In this document: piece after piece, positions 35,416-45,727 of the stretch | Numbering within the stretch: position 1 is the stretch's first letter | Layout: each line of letters opens with the position of its first letter | Source: Silene latifolia | Taxonomy: Eukaryota; Streptophyta; Magnoliopsida; Caryophyllales; Caryophyllaceae | Direction of reading: 5' to 3' | NCBI RefSeq assembly: GCF_048544455.1 | Contig: NC_133535.1 | Span: 85,498,120-85,562,119, forward strand | Length of the DNA stretch: 64,000 nucleotides | Position numbers and translations under genes: made by a program | Notes under the pieces: generated by a model | The model's input: only the letters and a program-made list of their open reading frames with translations | Databases searched by the model: none | What the model was told of the DNA's origin: nothing

Positions 35416-37176
35416 GGGATGGACGCGAGTTCCCCTGTCTTCTACTAGCACGTCCTCCGGCTCTTACGTGAGCGAGCAAGTGGCCCCTGCTGCGCCACTA
35501 GCTCTACCTTGGTCACCACTACGGCACTGTTTTACTTGTCTCACCGGCAGGATATCTACGGCGCACCCACTCACTGGGAGCTCGGTTCGACTTCACCACC
35601 ATCACTCCCCTGTGCCTTTCTCTTTGCTTGGCTTGCGGCTTGCACCCCGTTTTCCGCAGCTCGGTATGGTGCCACCGAGGACCCACAGCAAAGCTAGCAG
35701 CTAGCCCTCACTTCCACCCGTCCGAGGTCAAGTTTATTCGGAGAGGGCGCTATCGCGCCTGTACCGAAGATGCCCACGGTACGTTTCACTTCGGAGGCTC
35801 ACCGGACACGGTTAGTTTCTTTACTTCGTTGCCCCCTCTCCTCTACCCGTTTCCTTGCGCGGACTGACCTAGAGACCTTAGGCATTTACGAGGAGGTCTG
35901 TAGTTTGTTGAACGGGACGGGTATGTCGGGTTTGATTACCATGCAGGAGGCTACCATTCGTACCCTTACGTACGAGTTCTTTAGCTCCTATTCCTTCGAC
36001 ACCGACTCTTACGCCGCCGACCACTCCGCCTCCTGTATTTACTTTCGACTCCGCAACGAGTCACATCACCGGACTTTGGCTCGGTTTGGGCGGTTTTAGG
36101 CCTAGTTAGTGACGGCCTCACTGCCCCACCTCGAGACCTCCTTCAGCCACTCTGGGCTGCTCTGTCTCACACTCCCTTCCACTCACGGAAGGGAGCTCAC
36201 GTTCACTTACCTGCGCCCCGTTACTACTTGCGTCTGTTAGGAGAGACCATTTTTGGGCGCCCTGAGCCCAATAACTTGACCAACACTGAGCTAGCGATTC
36301 TCGCGGGGTACCTCAACATTGACTCCGGTTCCCCGTTTGTTCTAAACATTGCCTATCTGGTAGCTCAAAGATTGAACGGTATTGGGACTCGGGTCAAGAC
36401 CGTTGTTGTCTGTGGCGGGCTTGTTACTAGGATCGCCCGCCACCTTTACCCTACGACCCTTCACTCACCGCACCGATGAGGTGGCTTACCTTGACCTCGA
36501 TGCCATGGTCGTCTTGACCTGGTTCCCAAAGGCGAAGGGGAGTGCGAGGACGTGGAAGATCTGTAGTTCCACGTCTGTTACCTTGCCGTGCTCTACCCTT
36601 CCCCCACTCTCACCGCTCCCTACTGCTGCTGAGGGAGCGAGGCCACCTCCACCTACCTACCACCTTACCTTCACCCCTCCCTCTTCTTCCTCTAAGAAGA
36701 GGAAGCGGAGGCCGGAGCGTCTTCTAGCTCCCGTGCCCCGACTCGAGCTCAGCCGGACCGACACCCACGCCTCGCCCTACACCTTCACTCACTCCACCCC
36801 CACTTGACCCTCCTTCCGGTTCGGCTTTTCCGCCAATTTTGTCCGCCCTCCCGCTTTAGAGGCGCCCGAGGATATGTGCAGGTACCTTACTGAGATGAGG
36901 CGGGATATGGCTTTAGCTGTATTCCCGCTTTACGAGTTCCATATCCGAGCCCGGCGACCGATCCCAGAGGGGTGGCCGCATCCTTCCTTCTACCGATACC
37001 CAGCGGACGGGTACCCTCCGTCTTCTTCTGACTCAGAGGAGGAGCCGGAGGAGACAGCGGTAGCTCGAGAGGTGCGGCTACGGGCAGAGCAGGCAGCGGC
37101 GAGAGCTGCCAGAGAGGAGGCGAGTGATCTCCCGTTCGTACCCAACCCGGAGGACCTGGTTGGAGGTGACAACTGA
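35416..37176 (+). pseudogene. G3 ORF2, degraded
   Basis: Remnant of the same class of downstream ORF as 3392-4990. An ATG at 35416 begins a short frame that soon stops. Recognisable pieces are a LETLGIYEEVCSLLNGTGM segment (about 35865-35935, parallel to the G1 motif LGVLEQTIAFFKAMGL), a VCGGLVTRIARHLYP segment (about 36407-36452, parallel to VNGGLVTILAKYFYP) and a Glu-rich, Arg/Ala-rich C-terminus ending at 37176. Coding needs several frame changes. It is GC-richer than its surroundings. Family assignment rests on these local alignments plus position. Confidence 0.65.
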
Positions 37177-38204
37177 GTCTCCCCCTTGTTTGTTGCTGGT
37201 TTGGGGAGACTGTTTTGTTGAGTCGGAGTCCCTGAGAGACGGCGGTGCCGACGACGAGTAGCTATATCGGTCTACTCACTTCCCGCCTAAGGCTGGTTTG
37301 GGGAAGTTCGTGTTTTGTATGTCTTCTTACTCTTTTATTTTCGTCTCCTTTATTTTTATTTTATCGGTTGTATACCCCCATCCCCCATTTTTCTGCTGGT
37401 GTATGCTGGAGGACAACGAGGGCGTTGTCCGTTTTGGTTTGGGGAGGGTATTGCATCCTTTTGAGTCTGCATCTGCATTTGTTTTGCATTCACGTTTCAT
37501 TTCTCAGTTTGCATTTGTTGTTTATTTTCAAAAATCAAAAAATCAAAAATCCAAAAAAAATTAGAAAATTTCAAAAAGTTCAAAAAATTTCACGTTTATT
37601 TTTGCATTTAGGTTGAGTCGGAACGGTAGATTCCCGTGATGAAATTGCACTTAACTTGTCAATTCACTTGAGCCTTGCACTTTATTGATGGTTTTTAGCT
37701 TTGTCATACGCATAGTCTACGAATTTCTGTTCAAATAATAGCCGATCGATTTAGACTTGACTGATAAACTGGCAAACTACTTAAAAATTCTGAGTTTTAG
37801 AGCCATAACTGGTGACATTCATGACCAGTTCATTAGGAATTTTGAGAGTAGTACTCCTTGCATAGCATGTTTGTCTCATTTGCACATTTATGACATTCAA
37901 TTTCTCGTCAAATGCACATATTCGGGTTTGTGGTTGGTGTCACATGCAGGGAGGGTCTTGCAATTCCCCTTCTTTATATATCTTCACCCATTTAGCTCCA
38001 CTTTAGCCAAAACTTGCCTTTTTGACCCACTAGCTACACTCCAAACTAAGCCTGCCCAGTCAAGCTAGTTAGTTTGTCCTTTTGTGGTACGTTTTTCCAT
38101 TGCAGTTTGGCCTGTCTCTCTTGTTGGAGTTGGTGTTGTATTAAGGAAGGAGGAAAGAAAGAAAAAGAAAAAAAGTATTGAAAAGAAAAAAAAAGTGAAA
38201 CGTG

Positions 38205-38243
<39 letters not shown>

Positions 38244-39024
38244 AAAGAAAATGAAAAAAACATGAGATTCACGTGAACAAAAGAAAAAGAGAAAAATTGT
38301 GAAAAAATGATTGTCCCCTCTTGTCAGAGTTGAGAAGATGTTCGAAGATGTACAATCGACAAGAGGGTTGGTTGTTTCAGTTAGTTGTTTCAGACGATAT
38401 GTTTAAAAAAGGGAACTTTGTGACCGTCTAGCTCCTCCACTCTTATTCCATATCTTTTTTGAGGAGATTGTGCTTCCAGTCTAGTGAGTTTTGTGCCATG
38501 AAGGGCACCTGTGTTAGTCTTTCAGTCAGTTTGAGATCCGGATGATTTACTATGGTCCTGTTAGGAACTAGCTTGACGCTTTTACCTCCACATTTCCATA
38601 ACTTGTTTTGCCTTTTCTCACCTGAACCTCACTATTCCCATATTATTTGCAAACCCTCGGCTGTGACGGACATTATTGGTTGGAGTGTGTGCATTAGTAC
38701 TTGAATTGTCTTTCATTTTTGTTGCATGCATGCTATGTAGGTCGCAGTTAGGCGAGTGACTGTCTTTCTTCTCTCTTTTACATATAACATTTGCCCTTTG
38801 CTTCATGAGAGAAGAGTGACCACGTGAGAGTCCGGTTTTGTTGGTCTTGCAAGGTCGATAGGTCAGCTTTATTTCTCGAATGACTTATAATTCGTTTGCG
38901 TATTGATGCCTAGCTTTAATCGTTGATTTCTCGTTGCATTAAAGTGGTTCAAGTAGACAAGTTAAGCTAGCTACGAGTTATCATTTCCGTTCCATTAGTT
39001 TAGTTTTGAGTTTACTCGAGGGCG
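37177..39024 (+). other. G3 3' non-coding region
   Basis: It contains repeated ggtttggggaa-like words (37200-37450), an A-rich zone (37545-37600), and an almost pure A run at about 38209-38241. I see no gene. Confidence 0.6.
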
Positions 39025-39048
39025 AGTAAAGGTTTGGTTTGGGAGATT
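39025..39048 (+). other. G3 polypurine tract
   Basis: GAGTAAAGGTTTGGTTTGGG followed by AGAT, directly before the 3' LTR. It closely matches the G1/G2 tract, including the ctcgag upstream. Confidence 0.75.
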
Positions 39049-40555
39049 TGATACGTGCCTAATGTACGGTCTTTTTGGCCTATTTCAAAGACGTATTTCC
39101 ATGCATTTATGTACTGTTTTTATAGTATTTTGCCCCGAATTGGCTACTTTGGTGTATTTTGTCCTTTTTGTAGGGATAATCGCGAAAGAAGCGAAACCAC
39201 GCTCCATTTCGTCCTTTTTGCATGCATTTAGAGGAGACGGGATTGTCCCGCAGTAAGATGTCTGCACTTGAAGTGTCGTTGCACGCATTACGAAGCATTT
39301 GGGTGAAGACGTGAGCTGAATTGAAGACCCAAGTGGTCTATCGAGTTAACAGGTGGTCTATCGAGCAGTTATAGGACGATCGAGTGGTCCCTAAGCTGCC
39401 CAAGTCCTCGATCGAGTTACCCCTTACTCGATCGAGTAAGTCGCTTGATCAAGTCCTCGATCGAGAACCCTGTTGGTCGATCGAGGGACTTCTGCTGAAG
39501 AACGTGGTCGATCGAGTGGGTTTGCCTACTCGATCGAGAAGATTTCGTCTGTGGGCTTTAATTAGTCCATGTTTTAGTATTTACCGTATAAACACTTAGG
39601 CTTTTCGGCTATATAACCTATGTTTAACTAGGTTATTAGTCATCCTTTTTACTATCTTTTACACTCTTATCATCGGTTTTACTCTCTTTTTCCTTCACGT
39701 TAGCCTACTGTTACTTTTCAACGTTGGATTGCTTTTTCGGATTTCGTTCTTTACGCCGGAATTTCTCGGATTGTAATTCTCTTTCCCTTTCTAATAATAA
39801 TTAACCTTCCTTGTTGTTTTAATTCTTGTTTTATGTTATTGTTTTCATTCCTTCTTGCCCTAATTATTATCATTGCTTTTTATTGTTATTTCGCTATGTT
39901 CTCTGCTGGAAATTTACATGCTGTTAGATTAGTTATGAATATGAGTAGCTAATTCCCCTTCATGTTGGGATTAGGGGATCTGCGGTAGAATAATGACGAC
40001 GTAGTAAATGAATTAGACGAACCGATTTAAGAGACTCTGTCACTATAGCAATATAACTGTAATCACCGACCTAGTTGAGTGCACGCTTCTATGTCACCTA
40101 TTAAATCGGCTACAATTAACCCTGGATCGAAAGATTGGATTAAATAGGCCTGCTATAAACAGTAGACTACCCTAATGAGGACGAAAGTTAAGTTAGTGGT
40201 ATTTTAGGGTGGGAAGTGGACCGAAAGGACCTTCTAATGTCCGTCTCACAGTTAGTTCGTCTGAGTCATTTACTGCTAAGTTGTTGTACTACCGTAGTGA
40301 ACCGAATTCCCGACATGCCTCTCTCTTATTGATAGTTAATTCATTTTCCTGCTTATCTGCTTCCTCTTTATTTCTCTTCCTTCAACTCCGTAGTTAGAAA
40401 CCAAAAATTAATCAAACCCAATTGTTACCATAGGATTAGAAATAGATAGCTGTAATTACATTCCTCCCTGTGGATTCGATACTCGACTGCCTCTGCTACA
40501 TAATTAGTTGAGACCGTTAGGTTTTATTTTTGACAGGTACGCGACAGACGTGTCA
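39049..40555 (+). repeat. G3 3' LTR
   Basis: 1507 bases, the partner of 29398-30904. The TATA box is at 39610-39616. Target duplication GATAG follows at 40556-40560. Confidence 0.94.
39336..39539 (+). promoter_or_regulatory. U3 CTCGATCGAG array (G3 3' LTR)
   Basis: Nine cores as in the 5' LTR. One spacing is 29 instead of 31 because of a 2-base indel near 39440. Confidence 0.73.
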
Positions 40556-40951
40556 GATAGCATCACAATAATCGCAAAAGGTTTCCATATGAGAATGAGG
40601 ATCCTCACTAGGCATCCCCCCAAATTGGCTCCTCTCAACTAGTTGGATGAAGGCGGACTTGGCAATAAAATTTCCGGTGAGATGTTGCGGTGTAGGAGTA
40701 CCATTTGGTAGATTCTCCTCGGTGGGTACGGAGTGTGACGAGAATTTTGGCATTGTAGGTGGATTTTGTGGGGTATTGTGTAATGGGTTTTCTTCTCCTT
40801 CTATTGCGAAAGGATTGACAAACTCACTAGTGGGTTGAACAACTTCACCAACACCTCTCAAATTCCTCCTAACAAGTCTCCTATTGTTCGTCAAGGTTCT
40901 TTCGATTTCACGGTCAAAAGGTAACAAATCACTTTGTAACCTTCTAGACAT
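40556..40951 (-). pseudogene. G2 gag, N-terminal part
   Basis: Starts MSRRLQSDLL at 40951 and is open to the G3 insertion point. It supplies the first 130 or so residues of Gag, including the MPKFSSH and FGGMPSEDP segments also seen in G1. The remainder is at 26998-29397. The G1 stop in this part is absent here. Confidence 0.88.
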
Positions 40952-41069
40952 GCAAAATATCAAACAACTCAAAAACAATTAGAACAAACCTTGAGGAGTT
41001 TTACTTCCTCAAGGCGAATAAAGACACAACTAATAACAATAAAAAGAAATCTAAGTCAAACAAACACCG

Positions 41070-41087
41070 TCCCCGGCAACGGCGCCA
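41070..41087 (-). other. G2 primer binding site, tRNA-Asp
   Basis: TGGCGCCGTTGCCGGGGA on the element strand, five bases inside the 5' LTR end. Confidence 0.93.
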
Positions 41088-41092
41088 TTTTT

Positions 41093-42848
41093 TGATGCGA
41101 TCCCGCTCGGTGTTCACAAATTAAGATGTGGTCGTTGGTCACGGTCGAATCAAAACACAATTTATAGCTTAACAAGCAACTCTACAATTAGTAAAGAGGC
41201 AAGTAAAGGTCGGATCCCAAGGGACGGGAGTTGAAATGAGATTTCTATTGTAACTAGTGGTGTCTAAGGGGTGTCACAAATTGGGTTGATGTAGAAGGTT
41301 ACTAAACTAGAATAACAATGAAAATAAACAAGCAAGATGAATAAAAAGGGGTGTAAACAATTGATTAAAGGCACTAGGGTGTCATGGGATCATAGGGGAA
41401 TCATGGGATATGATCATACAAACATGTTCTCAAATTATAAGCAAGCAATTATTGTTGTGATGGATTGAGTTGGGTTATATCTTACAATCCTAGGAAAGTT
41501 TGGGTCCCGGAGCCGAATCGATTAGATTGTACAACACCTACAAGTCGACTTAATCTTCCCTACTCAACAACATGCATGGTCTAATGAGACTCGAGTTGGG
41601 TTATGTTTTACAAGTCTCATTGAAAAGATAGGAGATGATAGTAAATGCAAGGATTCATAGGCTTAGCATTTCATCAAATATAACATGTGCATGAGTTGAG
41701 ATCAAAACAAGCAAGCAAATAAAACATGAAAGCATATTAATTTAAGCATGAATCATTCCCCATGTTGGTTTCCCCTAATCACCCATTAACCCTAGCTAAG
41801 AGACTACTCACTCATTATCATGTTGATCATGCTAGCAAGGTTGTCAATCATACCAACAATATGAAACATGATGAATAAATGAAAGTAATTAACAATAATT
41901 AAAAAGGGATTAAGAGATTATACCTACTAATGATTCCAATAATAAAGCAAGAATAATAGAAGTACTTGAATGCTAGATTGAGAGGTTGTCAATCTCCCAA
42001 TAATAACCCAAATAATCTTCAATTACCCAAAATAAAGGATGAACAAAAGAGAGATTAAAGAACTAAAACTTGGATTAAAACTTGATTAATACTTGATTAC
42101 AATATTGAAGAGAGATTTGATTGATATTAACTACACTAATTATTGATAAGAAGAACATGCTCCTCTAATTAGCCTAATGGGGTATTTATAGTGAAAATTA
42201 GGGAGGATGCATTAGGGTTAACTAAGGGCTAAACTAGTAATTACACTTTTTAAGTTGAGCAAGGAGGACCCGGTATTTTCTGAAAGAAGGGCTTCTCTTT
42301 TCGTAGCTTGAAGAAGACAATCCGTGCTGTGAAGAAATCCGGGCGGAATAAGGTCGGGACGGCCGGATTTGGGCGATGGAATCCGAGCGGATTCTGAGGA
42401 ATCCGGACGGATTGTTGAGGGGAATCCGAGCGGATTCGAGCACGGGACGCTCGGATTGTGCAGAGGCTGGACGGGCGGATTACTGGCAATCCGCTCGGAT
42501 TGTCAGTCAGCATAGTAACTTCTTCTTTTCTTCCCTTTTCTTCATAAATTCCTTGGGGATTTCCTTTGGGACTCAAGGATCTTTCGTCAACATTGCTCTT
42601 CTACTATGATATGTACAAAGGCCTTCTAATCTTGTCTCTCCTTGATGCTTGGTCATTGGATTCGATCAATTTAGTCTCGTTTTGCCATGAAAATGCAAGA
42701 TTCTTACTTCTTTCCTACCAAGGGATCAAAATCTCAAAGAATATGCAAAACAAAGAACTAAAGATAAGAAATGACCCAAATAAGCACTAAAAAGCATGGA
42801 AACAAGGCTAATTCGGGGGCTAAATATGCGCCAATTATGGTCACATCA
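41093..42848 (-). repeat. G2 5' LTR
   Basis: 1756 bases, the partner of 20631-22412. The TATA box is at 42183-42190 and the U3 array at 42319-42501. Ends are TGATGTGACC and GGGATCGCATCA on the element strand. Confidence 0.93.
42319..42501 (-). promoter_or_regulatory. U3 CG-NN-CG dyad array (G2 5' LTR)
   Basis: Nine cores run from 42323 to 42492. Spacings are 17, 20, 24, 20, 23, 21, 24 and 20. Most are complete AATCCG-NN-CGGATT dyads. Confidence 0.72.
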
Positions 42849-43083
42849 CTATGACGCTTTAAGAATCTTCAATGTATAGCTCAAGCTGCTATAACATTAC
42901 TTGAATGATGCCTCACAAATCTTCAATGTTATAGCTAAGAATGCTATAACATTACTTGCTAAACTTGTAAACCTAAGTCAATCTAAGAAAGACTAAACAA
43001 ACGATTACGAGCAAGAGTACATATAAAACGAAGCACACACTTGTCATTATCAAAACTTAATCATATATCTATATGGTCCAACA
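42849..43083 (-). repeat. Central copia LTR, right portion
   Basis: Begins with the duplicated CTATG (42849-42853) and continues the LTR broken at 20630. The end ccaaca at 43083 is the LTR start TGTTGG on the element strand. It holds two dyads: 42874-42895 (one base short) and 42928-42950. Confidence 0.9.
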
Positions 43084-43097
43084 AATTTCTCCTTTTT
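43084..43097 (-). other. Copia polypurine tract (copy B)
   Basis: AAAAAGGAGAAATT on the element strand, adjoining the LTR start TGTTGGACC. Confidence 0.75.
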
Positions 43098-43595
43098 GAT
43101 GATGACAAGTCTCTTATGATTTGTGACTAAGTAAACGTTCCCCCTTAACATAATACTGTAAAAGTTATAGTCAGTCAAACGCAAGAACAATCCACTAGTA
43201 TACAAAGTATAGCATCTAAGGACCTTAAGAGATTAAAGGTTCTGATAAGGAGCAAGCTTAGGCAAATACTTAAGTCACGATAATTTTCTTCCCCCTCTTG
43301 ACATCATCGAAAAGACGAGAAAAGACATAAAACAACTAGAATGATATAGATCGAGACACGTATTAATCATTAAAGAAAGATTATAAAACGAGAAAATAAT
43401 CTACATTAAGCATGCCAAATATAAAATAAGAGTACTACAAACCAAAGTAGTCTAATTGCCAATGGGCCGAATAAGGAGACAAGTGATAAAGCCAAATGGG
43501 CCGAATGGAAGAGCAAGCCAAAATGGGCCGAATTAGACAATTATTCAAAATAGAAAGTCTAATAAAAACAAAAGCAAGGTAAGGATGATGACGGG
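43098..43595 (-). other. Copy B 3' untranslated region
   Basis: Matches 10721-11130 and, inverted, 62611-63114. I see no gene. Confidence 0.65.
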
Positions 43596-45203
43596 TTAAG
43601 GGTAGTCACGTTTCACAACATTTGGGTTCACATAACCGGGACGGGTCCTAAACTCAAGAGAGTCAAGACGATCAAAGCATGAGCGGACATGGTTAGCTTG
43701 TGCCGTGAGACACATCTCGAAATTGAGCACTTTCAATGACAAGGCTTTAGTAGCCTCGTAAACAACCCGCATATCCTCATGCATAGCCTTCCCTTCACAC
43801 CATATTGCCCCTCCTTGACTAGCTAAGTTAGCCAATGACCCGGAATAACGAACACACTCTATAGCCGCCCTAGCCGCATCCTTAGCCATAGCATCAACCC
43901 GAGCTTCCAACCCATGCAAATAAGACAAGACCTCGGCAAGATCCGAACCCTTCGAACTCGAAGCCCCATTCCTGTCTTGACCCAAACCCGAGACCAATTC
44001 CGCAACCATCTTATTTTGTGCATCCATTTTCTCATAAATACTCGCCATAAACGAGTCCAACTTTTGTTCAACAACCGAGACCACATCCGACGATTTCTCC
44101 ACCACATTCATTCGAAAAGTGTCACACATCTCCATGAATTTAAAATGAGTGTCACACATCTCATCTTTGACAATTACACCATAGCTAGAAGACCCAATTA
44201 CCCCTTTTTGTTCCAAAAGTCGAGAGACCCACATACCATACGGCAAATCCAAAGTAGTATAAAACTTTTTCTCGGTGACGAAAATACTTGTTTGGACGAT
44301 TTTATGAAACACGGGACAAGGAAGACTTACTTTGCACCCTTTAAGACACTTAGACATCAATACCATCTCATAACTCAACAATTTATCACGACCACCCCTC
44401 CTCGGGACAACCGTGTTCCAAAGAAAATTGAGAAAGAATTTCAATTTTGGAGTGAACGACCCCGCAAACATATTACTCGACCCTGTAGCATCAACATCAA
44501 AAGACTTCTTAATTTTAAGCTTTTCTTCCTCCGTCACATCTCCCCATTCCGCACTCGGATTTATTTCGATCCCATCATCAGGGACCGAAAACAGAGTACA
44601 AAAATCAGCAAGGGAGATTTTGACTTCGGATTCATTCACCATAGCATGCAACACATTATTTCTTACGGAGACAGAAGAATAAAACTGGATTACCTCAATA
44701 GGATAAACCGGACCAACAAAGGAACTAACTTTCTTCCATTCTTGAAAATTCAACAAATCCTTAAAAAATTGTAAAGCTTCAATTTTCCCATACCATTTTT
44801 CGGAGTAAGAACGACCACCATGAATACCATACCGCATAACATTGTTGACTCAGGTTCTTTCGTCCGCGGTAAGTCGAAGCTTATCAAGCCCCGATGATAT
44901 TGCATTCGGCATATACTCTCGGAAAATTGCTCTTTGATGACCTTCTTGAGTAGCTATGACCTCGGTTTCCTCCATCGAGCCTTCAAACCCCACGACCTTC
45001 TTCTTCCCCTTATTCTACTTCCGTCTTTTCCCTTCTAAGTGAGGATCAACCCGGTTATGATCGGGATTAGTTGGTTTTTGGTTTGATGAAGGTGAAGAAG
45101 TTTTGAGAGGGACATAGGTTTTGTTGCAAGGAGATTTGGAGGACCCGGTCCGAGTTGTGGACCGAGTTGAGGGTGAGTGAAGGCGAGTTGAGGGAGGAGT
45201 CAT
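43596..45203 (-). pseudogene. Copy B downstream 'envelope-like' ORF, broken
   Basis: Starts MTPPSTRLHS at 45203. A stop at 45015 (TAG) interrupts the basic patch where A and C have Leu. A second stop near 44852 is TGA where A has CGA. The frame is then open from 44837 to 43596 (413 residues), covering the conserved central region and the Ala-rich C-terminal helices. In the middle (about 44105-44175) the sequence differs from C by a local rearrangement repeating a CDTxxF motif. No membrane segment is seen. Confidence 0.8.
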
Positions 45204-45727
45204 GATGATGATTTGATTCTGGAGGTTGAGCGTGGAAAGGTGTAGAAAGAAAAAGGAATTATTGAGAGTTGTGTGTTGATGGTGACGGTAGAGGGTGGGG
45301 TATTTATGGGGAGTGTTAATTGTGAATTATGGTAAAAGAGGTTGAGTAAGGTAAGGAAAGTGGAGGGGAGGTGACGTGTGGAATTAGGTAGGTAAATATT
45401 CCCTCCTTTTTTTGTTGTTAATTATTTACTTACCATAAAATAATATAAGTGGTTAGGGTAGATAATTTATAAGATATGATAAGATAAAATATGGCAAGAG
45501 ATAAAATTTTGGTAGAGAATTTCGGTTAAGGGAAAAATAAGGAAGCAATTTGTTATGACTTTATGATTCGTAATAAAACTCAAAATAACATGACTACCAA
45601 ATGGAATATTCTCATATTATAAAATAACATTTGACATAAATAAACTTGCAACGAAAAATACGGACACAGTCATACAATCTCGTCAAATCTAGTCAGTCAT
45701 ACGAAGAGTACTATATTTGTGACAAGT
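45204..45727 (-). other. Copy B pol-ORF3 spacer with promoter-like TATA
   Basis: Contains CATAAATA (minus) at 45301-45308, 98 bases upstream of the ORF3 start, as in A and C. Otherwise AT-rich and featureless. Confidence 0.5.

Larger units (their letters stand above)
29398..40555 (+). mobile_element. G3: second pol-less Athila-like family, nested in G2
   Basis: An 11158-base plus-strand element with two 1507-base LTRs, TGATACGTGCC to GACGTGTCA. It has a tRNA-Asp primer site, a broken gag-protease, a long spacer, a decayed ORF2, a 1.9-kb 3' region and a polypurine tract. There is no RT, RNase H or integrase. LTRs differ by only a handful of changes, so insertion is recent. It is related to G1/G2 in primer site, polypurine tract, protein order and LTR termini, but is clearly a different family. 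Confidence 0.93.
20631..42848 (-). mobile_element. G2: Athila-like, pol-less element, interrupted by G3
   Basis: Same family as G1, minus strand. Its left and right LTRs are 20631-22412 and 41093-42848. The target duplication CTATG flanks both sides (20626-20630 and 42849-42853). Removing G3 and its duplicated GATAG leaves about 11.05 kb. Like G1 it has gag-protease, a dyad-rich spacer and ORF2, and no polymerase. It entered the central copia LTR. Confidence 0.93.

Noticed and set aside
38209..38241. Poly(A) tail of a LINE or processed pseudogene
   Set aside because: There is no target duplication or upstream retrogene. It lies in the G3 3' region amid other A-rich sequence.
43596..45203. 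Retroviral envelope gene
   Set aside because: No signal peptide, membrane-spanning segment or fusion-like stretch is visible in any copy. The name is historical.
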